This document shows positions 37,591-49,600 of a DNA stretch of 64,000 nt, piece after piece (the stretch's first letter is position 1; every line of letters begins with the position of its first letter). This stretch comes from Dromaius novaehollandiae (Eukaryota; Chordata; Aves; Casuariiformes; Dromaiidae), in NCBI RefSeq assembly GCF_036370855.1, contig NC_088099.1, forward strand, positions 27,557,501-27,621,500, written 5' to 3'. The notes beneath the pieces were generated by a model. It was not told the DNA's origin, did no database searches, and saw only the letters and a list, made by a program, of their open reading frames with translations. The translations under genes and the position numbers were made by a program.

Positions 37591-39637
37591 AGGACAAAGG
37601 TTAAAAGGGAAAGGTCTGCCATGTTCATTCTTGTCTCTGACACACCAGTGGTGCAGTTCCCACTCTCATCTTTTTAGGGGTATGTCAGTGCCTAGCAGGG
37701 TAGAAAGGAGGAGGGAGGAAAGAATCTTATACATAAGGCTATACATGCCAAGCTATGGCCCAGATCATGCTCAGTGGGCCTCTTGTAAAAGAATTAACAC
37801 TAATCTGGCAATTAAGGTCAACTGAAGGCCTGTAGCATTCCACACGTGGGCTGTTTCATTCCTCAGCTAAGTTCAACCCTGGCAAGCTTACAACCCAGAA
37901 CAGCAGCCTGTATTGCACATTGTATTTTTCCTGCTCGCTGAGCAGAGAAATCGAGAAAGAATAGATTTTAGTCTTGTTTCAAATTCAAGGAAAGGGAATT
38001 GGTGGAAGGATAGGAAAAGTGATTATCTACAAAAGCCACAAGAACATTTCATCAAAGCAGGGAATTATTTTTGTTCTGTTCTTAATGCACTAATGCTTCA
38101 TTTATGGATGTAATTCTTATTTCCCAGGACTGTCCGCTCTCTACCCATCAGAATTCAGTCTTGTGTCCAAAGAAAGTATTTTTTCTCCAGAAAAATTGCC
38201 TCCATATAGCAAGCAAGCACTTTTGAGACATTTTTCAAATTAAAAAGATAATAAATTCTAATAATATGACTTTCAAATACTTGGAACTTTACAGCAGCAG
38301 CATTCTAGGGAAAAGCTGTCAATGAACACTGTACTTTATACATTTAGTCAAACTCATTACTAGCCAAGCTTATAGCACACTTCAAGTTTCTGCAATCTTA
38401 TATTGTTTGTTGGGAAATTTGGCTTCAGTGTTTTGATCTTTCCAGAAATGTTGAGTGACAACCCCCAGTGCTTGACTAAGGCAGTACTGAGAGTGAAGCT
38501 TCAGGGCTTCCCAGGTGGGAAAAGATGGCTTGCTTGTGAAATCTATGATAGCCTCCTTCCCCTGGAGGAATATCGTTTTTTAATCCCTGCCACCTGAGGC
38601 AATCTGGTTCTTTCCAAAGACAAGCCATTTACTCCTTGGAAATATTCTAGAAACCTCAAACCAACTTTCTTAGGGAAATGCTCCCAACCCTCCATTTGTT
38701 TTGGAAGAAGAATCATCAGTAACTTCCCTCCAGTTTATTGTTAGTGAGCTCTTATTTAAGACATCAAGGCCTGGCGTTCCAAAAGTTCTGGATGTGCACA
38801 TTATTGCTGTGAATTTGTGGCACGGATGTCCATATTCCTATTTTGGTTTCACTAATTTTTTTGCCACAAAAGCCACAAGACTTCAAACTGGGATGCTGCA
38901 CTTCAGGATTCCTGCCAAAGGACTGTGGGTAGATCTGACAGATCTTTCAACCACTGAACTAGAAGTGTAAGAAGGTCTGTAATATTTAAGCTTCCCATTA
39001 AAAATTACTGGTAATTTCTGGTTTTGCCCTTTTGATGCTAACAAAGATTTAGAGTAGGCTTGTAGAAATCTTGTTTCATAGAAGTCCTGGATGGATTTTT
39101 TTATGGGCACATGAAAAGACAACAGAGAAATGGGTGAGATGGTTTGAATGTTATTGGACATAGCAACACTAAGCTGCCAGTCAGAGAAAAACATAGCTAG
39201 TGGGGCTGAGGAGGAATGCAGCAAAGAACAAAACTCTTTTAGGACAGAACAGGGAAAAAAAAGAGCATACCAACGGAGTTGACCTGACAGAGAGAGAAGG
39301 ATAAAGAAACAGGAGGGACTCAACAGAAGAATTGAGCTGAGCACTTAAATAGAGGTGGAAATGGACAAGCTCATTGAAAATTTTGCTCGAAACGAGCACT
39401 TTGGGAGAAAAGATAGAGATTAAGGAAACTAAATATACATTTCTTACAATTAACATCTCTTTCCCAACTCTCCAGCTAAACAGTGGGTCTGTATTCATTT
39501 ATTAACTGCCTCAGGAGGATAAATTAGGTAAACCTCACAGAGCTTTGTGAAGACAAGCTCTCCATGCTGATGTAGCCGTTGCCTAGAATTAGTGTTTCAG
39601 TGGCAGCACTCCTTGCCTTGCCTACTCTCACGCTCAC
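37591..39637. other. Noncoding stretch left of the solo LTR
   Basis: The longest frame is 38883-39344 on the minus strand (153 codons). Its translation is rich in S, L and F with no domain I recognise, and it overlaps another minus frame (39181-39498) in a different phase. I regard it as a chance frame. Confidence 0.6.
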
Positions 39638-39642
39638 AGGGG
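39638..39642 (+). repeat. Left target-site duplication, AGGGG
   Basis: AGGGG lies directly before the TG at 39643 and recurs at 40570-40574 directly after the CA at 40569. Confidence 0.85.
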
Positions 39643-39736
39643 TGTGACGCACCACTAGAGAGGCATCTGGGATTCTTTCAGATTCCAAGGTTAGTCACAC
39701 TGAACTCGAGAGACCATCATTTGTCAAGTGTAAGAA

Positions 39737-39742
39737 TTTATT
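39737..39742 (-). promoter_or_regulatory. LTR polyadenylation signal AATAAA
   Basis: TTTATT on the + strand, AATAAA on the minus strand, about 95 bases from the LTR 3' end, as expected for the R/U5 region. Confidence 0.65.
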
Positions 39743-39897
39743 AGAGATAAGCAGTTCTACACATATGATAGACGCTGGACAACACTAAACAATTAACACC
39801 ACACAATCTACAAGTATAACAAAGCTAAAAGTATAGCAAAGCTAGAAATAGAACTAAAAATAGAATACGCATATCAGAGCTCTATGGTTAAGCCATG

Positions 39898-39948
39898 GAT
39901 GCACAGTACAATGACCGTTCTCAGATGCACAGTACAATGACCGTTCTC
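39898..39948 (-). repeat. 26-bp tandem duplication inside the LTR
   Basis: Two directly adjacent copies starting gatgcacagtacaatgacc at 39898 and 39924, identical over 25 bases. Confidence 0.95.
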
Positions 39949-40234
39949 GCCCCTTCCTTGTCCTTATGGGCCACCCCTCCAGTACAGTTTTCCCCAAATT
40001 GTTCTCACCATGCTCAAGCTGTGCCAAGATGGTTCACGTTCTCGCTGGCAGCTGGCATCAGGGGCATCCCCACTGAGGGGTGGGTTGCCGGGTCTGCAGA
40101 CAAGCTGACGGTGAGTCCAAGTCCACACAGAGGTATGGGGCTTACTTTCTTTTATCCTTCCCAGGCTTAGCTCATTCCAATCGAACAATGCCAGACTCCA
40201 GTTATACAATAAAACAGATGGCTTCAGTCGATAT

Positions 40235-40325
40235 CAGTATATATACCAACAGAGAGCAGTACAGATGTTGAATAGGTAACAGTACACCTATCAACGGATA
40301 TCAGTACACATGTTCAACAGATAAC
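40235..40325 (-). repeat. 22-23-bp direct repeats in the LTR U3 region
   Basis: CAGTATA/CAGTACA recurs at 40235, 40257, 40280 and 40302, a period of 22-23 bp. Tandem repeats in U3 often act as enhancer modules in retroviral LTRs; here this is inferred from position only. Confidence 0.75.
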
Positions 40326-40569
40326 CCAGTGCAAAATTTCACAGTACCTAAATGCTTACGGTGTGAGTCCGCGGTGTCAGTTCTACTTTGCTGAGTAGTT
40401 TTGCTCAGCACATCACGGTTATTGGAGGGCTACAGCAACCCCACAGTGTGGTGACTCCAGCTGTGGTACACCTGGGGTCCCTTAGCTCTTGGGGAGCACC
40501 CCAGAGCAAACCCCTCTTCTATGGGCTGCACCATCCTGAGTCCCATGCTTACCTGTGTGGCACCTATCA

Positions 40570-40574
40570 AGGGG
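40570..40574 (+). repeat. Right target-site duplication, AGGGG
   Basis: Exact copy of the left 5-bp flank, directly after the LTR terminal CA. Confidence 0.85.
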
Positions 40575-42239
40575 CTGCCCTCTTAGTTGTAGTCTCACGC
40601 TACTGATGTCTTATGGCAACATATAGAGTAGACGGTCCTGCACAGATTTCCAAGATCTCCCACCTTGAAACTGGCCTCTTACTGGGTTACCATCTGTGAT
40701 GTTCTCCAGCCATTGCTTTCACACTCCATACCAAAACCACATTTTCTGAAGACTGTTGCGCACATAGTGTCGCTATCGACATTTTTATTTTTTAAGCTAA
40801 AGTATCCTCCACTCTATTTTCACATCAACATGAGAACATACTTTGTTCTCATTCATCCTTTTCTAAGGTTTGTATTTCCTTTCTTCCACTGACACTGGGG
40901 CCATTGCAAATTTTTGGACTAGTTTCCAAACCTGAATACAAGAAGAAACTCTGCTGCTATAAAGCTGAATTCTACTCCAGTGAGGCTCTCGGAAATTCAG
41001 TATTTTACACTTTCTGAAACAAACGTTGCAGCAATTTAGACCTGTTGACTGAAGTAATTCTTTCCCTATGACACCATTTAAAATTTAGTGAGTGAGTTCT
41101 TGTCAATGTATGTATTTCTACTGTTTTACTTAATAAGCTGAGTAGAGGGAAGGTCTGCTTTTTGTGCACCCTTTCTATTTGATTAGCTTTTGACCTGAAG
41201 AGAGAAAATGGCTGTCAGTCGTCTCATAGTCAATAGCCATATACAAGAGCTAACTAGACCTGATTAACATTACCATTGTTAAGAAGGGTTTGTCTTTAAA
41301 TAATCTGTGTTTTACTGACAAATGGATATAACAAACTAAGGGAAATGAAATAAAAATGGAATTCTAAAATTAAAGCAAACAAGAGGGTCATCTCATATGC
41401 ATCTCTTCTCTCTTCTAACCTGCTCAATAAACATGAATTATATATATTGCAGTATGGACAAGGAGAGGCCATTAGATCACTGTATGCATCACCGGAAACC
41501 TTTTGAATCAGGCCATTTATTGGGATGCTTTCCCCCTAGTCTGCCAGGAAACTTGCCAAAAGGTAATATACAACTAATTATGGCTCTCTTCATCTAAGCA
41601 CGTAAAATCAGCACAGTGTGACACGAATACTGTGTGGCTTATTGTAGATGGAGATGGCTTTGCTGTGTGATGTTAGTACTCATTTAAAATAAAAAGAAAA
41701 GACAAAACAAAAACAAAAAAGGAAGAAAATAATTGCAAAACAGGCAGCAAATAGAAATCCCTTCCCAGGCACTTTAGCAGTAACAGTGTCTTTTAACACA
41801 TGGTCCCAGGGATGAAAATTGAGTGTTTTACAAACTGGTTGGATATGCCTGATACATGGTTGAGGAAACCGAACTGTGGTTCGATCTTTCCTCCACCACG
41901 TAACAGGGGTTGTGTGCCACAGCAGCAATGATAGTAGCCTGATTATTCCCTTTGCTGTTTCCTCATGGGCGTATAATGTGACATTTATTGATAGTTTTCT
42001 CCCCAGAAACTTAGGCACACCTTGAGCCAGCCAAGATCCTTGCTGCAGGAAATGAAAGTTTCAAGAACAATTGCAACTAGCAAAGAGGGAAAATACAGGG
42101 AACTGATCCCACATGATCTAAGACTTCATTGTTTGTACTTGTGGTTCAACAGATGAACAACACAACTGCACCCACTGGAAAAGATCTTGTAACAAGCGAA
42201 CATCAGCTACTGGAAAAGTTCGATTTATTTAGAGTTTAG
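40575..42239. other. AT-rich noncoding stretch, no gene recognised
   Basis: An A-rich tract lies at about 41687-41735. The minus frame 41680-42018 (112 codons) starts outside and ends in this tract, giving its F-rich C terminus; it has no known domain. Confidence 0.6.
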
Positions 42240-42405
42240 GTATTAGTGTTCTAAGGGGTTCTGAGATATAAGAAAAAAAATCTTCCTCATAAGAACAATC
42301 AAACATTGGAAGAGATTGCCCAAAGAAGCGGTGGAATCTTGCTAGGTGGAAATATTCAATACTTGGACTGGCAGGGCCCTACATAACCTAATCTAAATCC
42401 ACAAA
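42240..42405 (+). mobile_element. Diverged CR1 LINE 3' fragment
   Basis: 'aatcttcctcataagaaca', 'aacattggaagagattgccc', 'agcggtggaatcttgctagg', 'ggaaatattcaatact' and 'cataacctaatctaa' follow the CR1 3' wording (gtgagaacaatcaaacattgg, ...ggttgcccagagaggctgtgg, ...gatattcaaaactca...). The terminal 8-mers are missing, so the copy is decayed or truncated at its 3' end. Confidence 0.6.
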
Positions 42406-45400
42406 GAAAACCTAAATGGAGCTCCTGGAGCAGTGGGCAGAGGATGTGGTGGATGCTCTATTGAGGTTAGTCAGGGCCGCTAAGGACTACAAGTGCTCTC
42501 AAGGCAAAGCTACAGAACATCAACCAATGTACCTGACAAATAAGTAGGGAGGGATACCAGGGGTGTCATCCAGCCGGTCTTTCTACTACCAACTGATTGC
42601 TAAATTATAGGACCATAAATAAGTTGATAATGTTCCAATTACATCACCAGCTGTAGCTAAGGAATTGTGAATAGCAAACAATCCTTTCTTAGTGTTCCTT
42701 AATATTTCCCTTTTGCATAACCCTTTTGCAAGGGAACATTTGGTTGCCAATTTATATCTACCTGCTTTGTTAGTTATTTAACAACTTCTAAAGTGTACTG
42801 GTGAGATTCAGGACTGCATATTGCCCAAGGCCAAATATGCTTAGCAGAGAATCAGGGGAAGATCATGACAAAAGAAGCCCTGAAGGCCCCAGGAACAATT
42901 CTTGAAATGGAGCAAAATTAACACATTATTTGGTTAACCCAGTTTGCTGGTATAAAGGAGTTAAGTACAAGCTGTATTGGCTCAATGCCTGCCCTAAAGT
43001 CTTTCTATGGTCAGGTACAGTAGGGTCCCAGACTTAAGGTCTTTCAGATTCAGTCCTAGCTGGTTTAGAAGATAAACTTTAGCTTTTGCCCCCAGTGTAA
43101 CACACATTGTGAATGTGACTTATCATACCTCATGATAAAAAAAAAGCCTGAGATGCCACAATATCTCAGTTAGATGGAATAAGTCTGGCGCATACGAGCA
43201 GATGGAGGAACCTTCTGGCTGATATCTAGGGTTGCTTTTCTAATGGCAGCCTAGAGCCTAAAGAAGATTATTGGTACATAAATGCTTCGGAAAAACCTCT
43301 TTGGTACTTCATCTATATCTAAAAGTTTAAAAATTGGTCTTGGGGTAGTCTTATGAAACTTATTATTCTAAGATAGTGTTAAGATTTTTAGGAAGAGAAA
43401 ATTATTTGAATCAGTCAGTAATCTCAGATAATATGCAATTCAAATTCTTTCTCAAGTCACTTAGCTTTCTTTTCCATGTTTTGAAAGCCCTCAAGCAAGC
43501 CTCTCATATTCAATGTGTGGGTGTGTGCATTGTGTGGGCTGTAACTATGCTGTTTTCTCTTCAGAGTCAGCTGTTGCCTAGAAGCAGTAGAGGAGAAAAA
43601 CATTGGTTGGTAAGGTTGAAGCGGCTTAGCTGGAGAAGACAGCCCACATTTTAACTTAGGACCAAGAAGAAGATTCCAGTACTCAGGTAGGCAGAAACAA
43701 AGCCAAGAGAAAGCAGCTCCGTAAAATTATAATGGGCTGCAGGTGCTATATACTGATTTATTGTGGCCAGGAAATAGCATGAAGTTTCCATATACACATT
43801 TAGAACGCCCAAAACCTAGCAAACAGTTCCGAACTTTGAGATGTGCTAAAGGGACCACCATAAAGCAGAAAAAAACTTTACCTTTCAGTGTGGGACAGGT
43901 ATGACTTATAAGTTGCTGTTACAGCCTGAGGTTGTCCCTGCATTCAGTTCTGCACCAACTGGTAAACATATAACAACATATTTTAATTAAAGGTTTACCA
44001 CTGAGGCGGCAATGGCCCTCTAACCAGCTTCTGCCCAGCCTCCCAAATCTCATGCACACAGCAAGGCTGGGCTGTGCCCCGCTGAATTTGCACAGCTCTC
44101 TACACAGCAGTTGGGTCTCTGCCACTAGGGAAAGCCCTGAGGCTACCATACAGGTCCACAGTGAAGTTTAACCAAGAGGTGATTATTTGAAAGCAGAAGG
44201 TAAGTTATTTCAATCAGTATTAAACAGCAAAAAAATCAATAATGGTTTGGTTTTGGACTGTAATTGTATATCATCACATTGTGGAGTAAAGAACAAACAA
44301 AACATTCACAAACAATTCTGGAAGAAAAAAATCAAATCTTTGAAATAACATAATTCCAAAAAACAAAACCTGAGAAATATTTGAGGTGAGTTCCACATAT
44401 CTAAGGCTTTTTTTTCCATTTACCATGATATTGAAATTCAGGTTTTGAAGTTAGGATGATCAACTCCAAGTTTTATCATTGCACAGTTAGTTTAGGTGAC
44501 TCATAAAAATACAGTTTCTGAGACTAGCAGAAGTAAACAAGTAGGACAAAATATTCTGTCCTAAAAATGGGCATTTTTTTGGTTTTACTACCTTAATCAT
44601 TATCTTTAGTTTCTGTTTCAAATCTCCTCTCAGGCCTACCTTTGTCTGAATAAACACTGTTCTTGTGAGTCAGCACACTCTGCTGGTAGATCAAGAGAAT
44701 GTGACTGACCAGCAAAAAAAAAAAAAAAAAAAAAAATCCAAAAATAAAGCATGGTGTGTAATTAAAAAATTACCAATGGTACCTTCTGAGAAAAGGAAAC
44801 AAATCTCAGTCGCGCATAATGCACAGCTCTCCTACACAGTGGAGTTAATTTGTTAATATAGTTTGATTCCTCTAACTGTATTAAAAAGGAGTTGGTTCAC
44901 ACCCTTAGCTCTATTTTTAAGAGGACAACTGCTTTAGGAGGAACTAATTCAATAAGATGCAATTAGACCATGGGGTGTGCAGTCCTCCAGTGGATCTAGA
45001 TTTAGCTATCATTTATCAAGTTTGAGAAACTAAAATAGAACCTGAAATGCAATTTCAGTCTCTGAATGTAAGAGTTGTTGGACAAGGGGGAAATTCCCTG
45101 AATCCAAGTGTGGCTCTGGGGCTTTTAGTTCTACTTGTGATCTCTAATTGTCTATCCAAGGAGGAAGCCTTTGAGAGCTGATGACCATCAATGTTTCTAT
45201 GCTCTTTGTTCAATATCGGAAAAAAATGGCTGTGCAGGTTTTAGCACCAGCCATTGGTCAGCCTAATCAGGAATAAAATATGAGTTCACTCAGTTTGCCA
45301 CATCATGAAATTCTGGGTAAATATTTACCGTTCTCATGATACCCTATGCTTTACAAATAGATCATAGTCACACAATGCGTTGTCTCTGAAATAGCAGATT

Positions 45401-46609
45401 TCTATAAAGTGTCCTTAAAAGTTTCTGACTTGTATTGCTGTGTCATCAGTAAGTCCCTCAGTCCAGCTTCTTTTTGTCTTATTTGCTGCTAGCTGTTACA
45501 CTCCTAATTCAGTGACATTACTCTATACTGAAAAGGGCTTTGGAAGATGCAACAAGAGAAGACAAAATCAACAACTAGGAACATGAATTCTGCATCAGTG
45601 TTGCAGATATTTAAATATACTGTTCTTATATATGCTGTTTTAGAGTTGGAAGTTCACTTGCAGCACTGTGTTCAGAGCAAAGCAGGGTGTTGCTATGCTG
45701 TGGGACTAATGGAACAAAGTCTCTTATGCATATGCCTTACGTTCTTGCGAACACCCTCACCACCACAACCCTTGCTTTTTCCCCCGTCCCACTTGCTTGG
45801 CACCCCTCACAGCACCTCACATTCCTTGTGTTGCTTAGCTATTGGACGTACCAAGTGGTGCTGCCTACTACTGCTAATCCTACACAGTGCACTGCTGCAG
45901 GACTAGGCAGTACACAGCACGATGACAGGCCAGCCCCCAGGCTAAACACAGCAGAAGCAAACCAGAAGAACCACCAATTTTCACAAAACCTTTAGAAACT
46001 TGATATCTCTAATCCCTCTGCCACAATTGGTTGAAATTGGCCATCCGGTTCAAAAGATTCTGAGAAAAGGTGTGGGATTAATGGACACACAAATTACAGA
46101 TTAACCAAGAGAGCAAAAGAATGCAAGATCAAGTAAGTCAGTAGACAAGGAATGTTCACCTTCATTTCCATCATCAAAAGGAAATATCCTTTTGATTAGA
46201 GTTCTTCAGTTAAGATACAGAAGAATTTACTGTTATCAGAAGAAATTATCTCACTTGATTTGAAAATACTGTATCTTCACTCTTGATTTTAAGTGCAGAA
46301 ACCAGTTCCCTAAGCAGCATCAACTTCAATTATGCTAAGTGCAAAGTCAATCATTGTTACCATTAACATTTTCCTGTTCAGTCACACTATCTGTAACCAT
46401 TTACTAATAAGAATTAATGAGACAAATCTGCCTTGATTTATTTTCAATGAACCTGAAGGAGTTCTGTCTCTTGGGAGAGTTTCATTTGTTCACCACCTGT
46501 ACCGTAAATGTGTTTTCCTAATTTTGGAAGGCCCAGCAAATCTGTCAGTCTCTTTGTTTTGTTCTTGATGTTTCTTGCATCAAATCTTGCATTCCTCAGG
46601 GGCTCTTGT
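42406..46609. other. AT-rich noncoding stretch, no gene recognised
   Basis: Contains a 23-A run (44714-44736, listed separately). Two overlapping + frames (45547-45906, 45687-45995) lie in a C-rich patch and have no recognisable domain. Confidence 0.6.
44714..44736 (+). repeat. Poly(A) run, 23 A
   Basis: Uninterrupted 23 A. An AATAAA occurs about 60 bases upstream (in ctgaataaacactg), too far for a standard signal-to-tail distance; a retroposed transcript is possible but not shown. Confidence 0.93.
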
Positions 46610-46640
<31 letters not shown>

Positions 46641-46652
46641 AAAGAAGAAGAA
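46610..46652 (+). repeat. A-rich tract with (GAA)n end
   Basis: 18 A, one G, 15 A, then GAAGAAGAAG. It is the cause of the poly-K and poly-F translations of three frames crossing it. Confidence 0.93.
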
Positions 46653-49600
46653 GCACACACAACACAGTACCCAGCCTATTTCTAACAGGCAAGCCCACAG
46701 CCTCTTAAATCCCATGGACTCTGGAGAGTCGCACAGGCTGCATGGATCCTCTGGAGTAAATAATCTTCTGCGTCTGCTGGAACTTGCCAAATGTGTTCAA
46801 CTGCTTCCAGCAGCTGGTCCAGCTAGACTATATGGCGACAGCAAGGAGTTGCAGAGCCAGAGGCCAGTGTGGAAGAACAGCAATAGGAAAGACAGGCATT
46901 CTTGAATGAGTACCGAGAATGAGGTACTCCCAACAGAAAAAGCAAACTCACTTCAAAAGATCGTGTTGCTTTAGTAACCATTGAAATAATTCTGGAAATA
47001 ATGGAATCACTTCATCTGATTCATTCATCGTTATTACCATTTTGGACCTTTTTTGTCTGTAGAACTGTACAGACATATACATACAGAGATATAGAGCTAT
47101 TCAGAGTTCTGTCCAGGTAAGACCATTCCTTACCTAACTATGGCAATAATTTCTACTATAATTCAACAATTTAGGAATTATTGTCCTAATCAGTTCCTTA
47201 AAATAGTACAGACACATTTGTTTTAAAGTGGAAAATTAACTGTTTCCATTTACAGGTCTCCCTTTACTTGGACACAGCTGCCTAACACTCAGACTTCTTC
47301 AATTATCTAAAAATCCAGGCAGAGAAGAATGGAGGGATAAAGCAGGTGACTGCTTTACTGTGCAGGGGTGGGGGTGACTGCCATGTAAAGCAATATTTGT
47401 ATTTAACTCTACTGTTTAATTCATCTGGAGTTTGGCAGAGAGCAACAGGAATGACAAGGACACAATGAAGGCAATTGAAGCTAGAAGTAAAAATAAAAGG
47501 TAGAACTAATGGTGCTGACTAGGAAAGGCTTTGCAAATTCTGCAAAGATGTCTGTATTGCAAATGTCACAAAGTGACTCAACTAGATGATGGAATACTAA
47601 AATTGGAAATGGCAAAGCATTGGTTGAAAGATAGATTACTCAGCTCTGTTAGGAAAAACCTTCCTTTCAGTGTTATAACCTGCTGCCTCTTCAACACAAC
47701 AGAATACATGGCACTAGCACTCAGAGGAGAAGAGGGCAAGAAAGAATTCATTTTTCCTTGATGTCCATGGTAGCTCCTGTAAATGATAATGATATTTACA
47801 TGCATATTCAGAGACAGCTGTTCCTTGAACTAGAAAACAGATGGTCAAGGAGATATTTAATCAAAATATCCTTCACCTTAAATACACAGCTTACAAAATG
47901 TGAATTATGTTATCCTTTTGTTAGACCAAAACAGATTAAAGAACACAGTCTATGAATGAAGGAGGTAAATTAAGAAAATATGTTAGTAAGCAATACATTG
48001 GAAAAGCTGTGGGCAAGTATTACCAGGTAAGAAAGTGATGTTACTAAAGAAGCAACCTTCTGCCACGCTAGGGACTATTCAGGTCAAATTGACAAGCACC
48101 CTTGGACAGATATTTATTTTGTACTCAGTATTTTTAACGATAAAACAAGTAAAAAATTAAGGCAAACATGAAACTTTCTGAAATTGTGGGAGGTAAGATC
48201 CACTTTTACCCTTCTCCCTCACTTTCTTCTTGTTCAGTGAGGAGTGGGATGATAACAAAAAGAAAAATAAAGGGAATAGACTGTTGCTATTCACACAAGG
48301 CCACAATGCAAACAAAACAAAAAAGAGGTCGTGAAGCAAACACACTTTCTTTTCCAAATAGCTGTACCCAAAATTAATCTTAATACACAGAAGTGTTATT
48401 TTTTTAGTTTGATATCACAGTTGCCAGGTACTGAAATGCCACAGAGAGTGCCAAATTGGTCCTTCTAGAACAAAGTTGAAGGCAATTGGCAGAGAAGGAG
48501 GGAAAAACTTCAATTTTTATAATTGATTTTATTTTATAGATGAAAGTCTTCCGTTTCCAGTAGCAGAAGTTTTAAGCCTTTAATTTAGGCTATGCATTGA
48601 TTTAGAATTTGTTTAAATCTTATTGTAGACATGCCTTTCTTATTACAATTATGTAGCTTTCAATAAATTGAAATATAGCATGCACATATTAAAGTGAACT
48701 TACAAAATGTGTTACCAAATAGATGAGATTCACTCCTGCACAGTGTCCCTAAAGATAACTTTGTCATAGAATGTCCAATATCCAGATGTTCATTTCATTG
48801 ACACCTTTGCACACTTGATGTCAATTGTCAAAATCTTAAATCTGATCCCATTAGAGTCAGGGTTGGTACAAAGCTGTGACATTTAACTTGAATCAGTCTT
48901 TTCTTCCAGTTCCATCCTCTTCACCTGCTAATCTTTTACACTGCATCTTGAATTTAATTAGGCAAGAAGCCTCTTCTAAAATAAGTGAATCTTGCATCCC
49001 AGAGGTCATGCAGCCTTGAACGCAAGTCCATGCTCCCTCTCTATGAATCTCGTATGTGATTAGCATATGCTACTCTTCATCAGTATGCCAAAAAGGATCC
49101 TACATTGCCTTCTAATACTAATATTCCTTCATTATAATTTGGTATTGTCTGTTTGCCCCAGCTTTTAATTTCTTTCATAAAATGACAATGTGTCATGTTT
49201 TAATATGGTGGTTGTCTGTCTCTGGATGTGACTAGCAATTTCTCAGCTAAGATTGTTTTCATAGCAAAATGTTAGCCTACTGAAATCTAAACCTAAAGTG
49301 AGAATCCTGCAACCTGAAAAAATGGTGAAAATGTCAGAACACAAGTTTTTGGCCTTTTTTAAAAGGAAATTTTCATTCTCCTCTTGAGAATGACTTGTCA
49401 TTTATGCAGCATAGCTGAATTATACTAAAAGGTTGCCTTTTAAACCCATTGAAATTGAAACAAAAAGCTCAGATATGTTCAAACAAATCATTTTGCTTAA
49501 TTATATTCAACTGTTCTTCATGGCTGTTTAAAGAATATCTTTGAGATTTTGACTGTTTTGTGTCAGCTGAAGATGGACAATAATTTTGACATCTCAGGTA

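Larger units (their letters stand above)
39643..40569 (-). mobile_element. Solo LTR of an endogenous retrovirus (927 bp)
   Basis: Bounded by TG...CA (TGTGACGC at the left, CTATCA at the right on the + strand) and flanked by the 5-bp duplication AGGGG. Read on the minus strand it starts TGATAGGTGCC, has a promoter-proximal region with tandem repeats, an AATAAA signal (39737-39742 on +), and about 95 bases after it up to ...GCGTCACA. No gag, pol, env or second LTR is present on either side, so it is a solo LTR left by recombination between two LTRs. A 5-bp duplication is typical of class III (ERVL-like) elements, against 4 for class I and usually 6 for class II; class assignment from this alone is inference. 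Frames inside it (39895-40170, 39964-40209, 40388-40606) are not genes. Confidence 0.85.

Noticed and set aside
38883..39344. 153-codon minus-strand frame
   Set aside because: No domain, S/L/F-rich chance composition, overlaps another minus frame in a different phase, and no splice or promoter context.
42420..42560. Possible coding piece after the CR1 at 42240-42405 (gagcagtgggcagaggatgtgg...)
   Set aside because: The frame is broken within a few dozen codons and no family is recognised.
46444..46790. Frames with poly-K or poly-F blocks
   Set aside because: They cross the A-rich/(GAA)n tract at 46610-46652.
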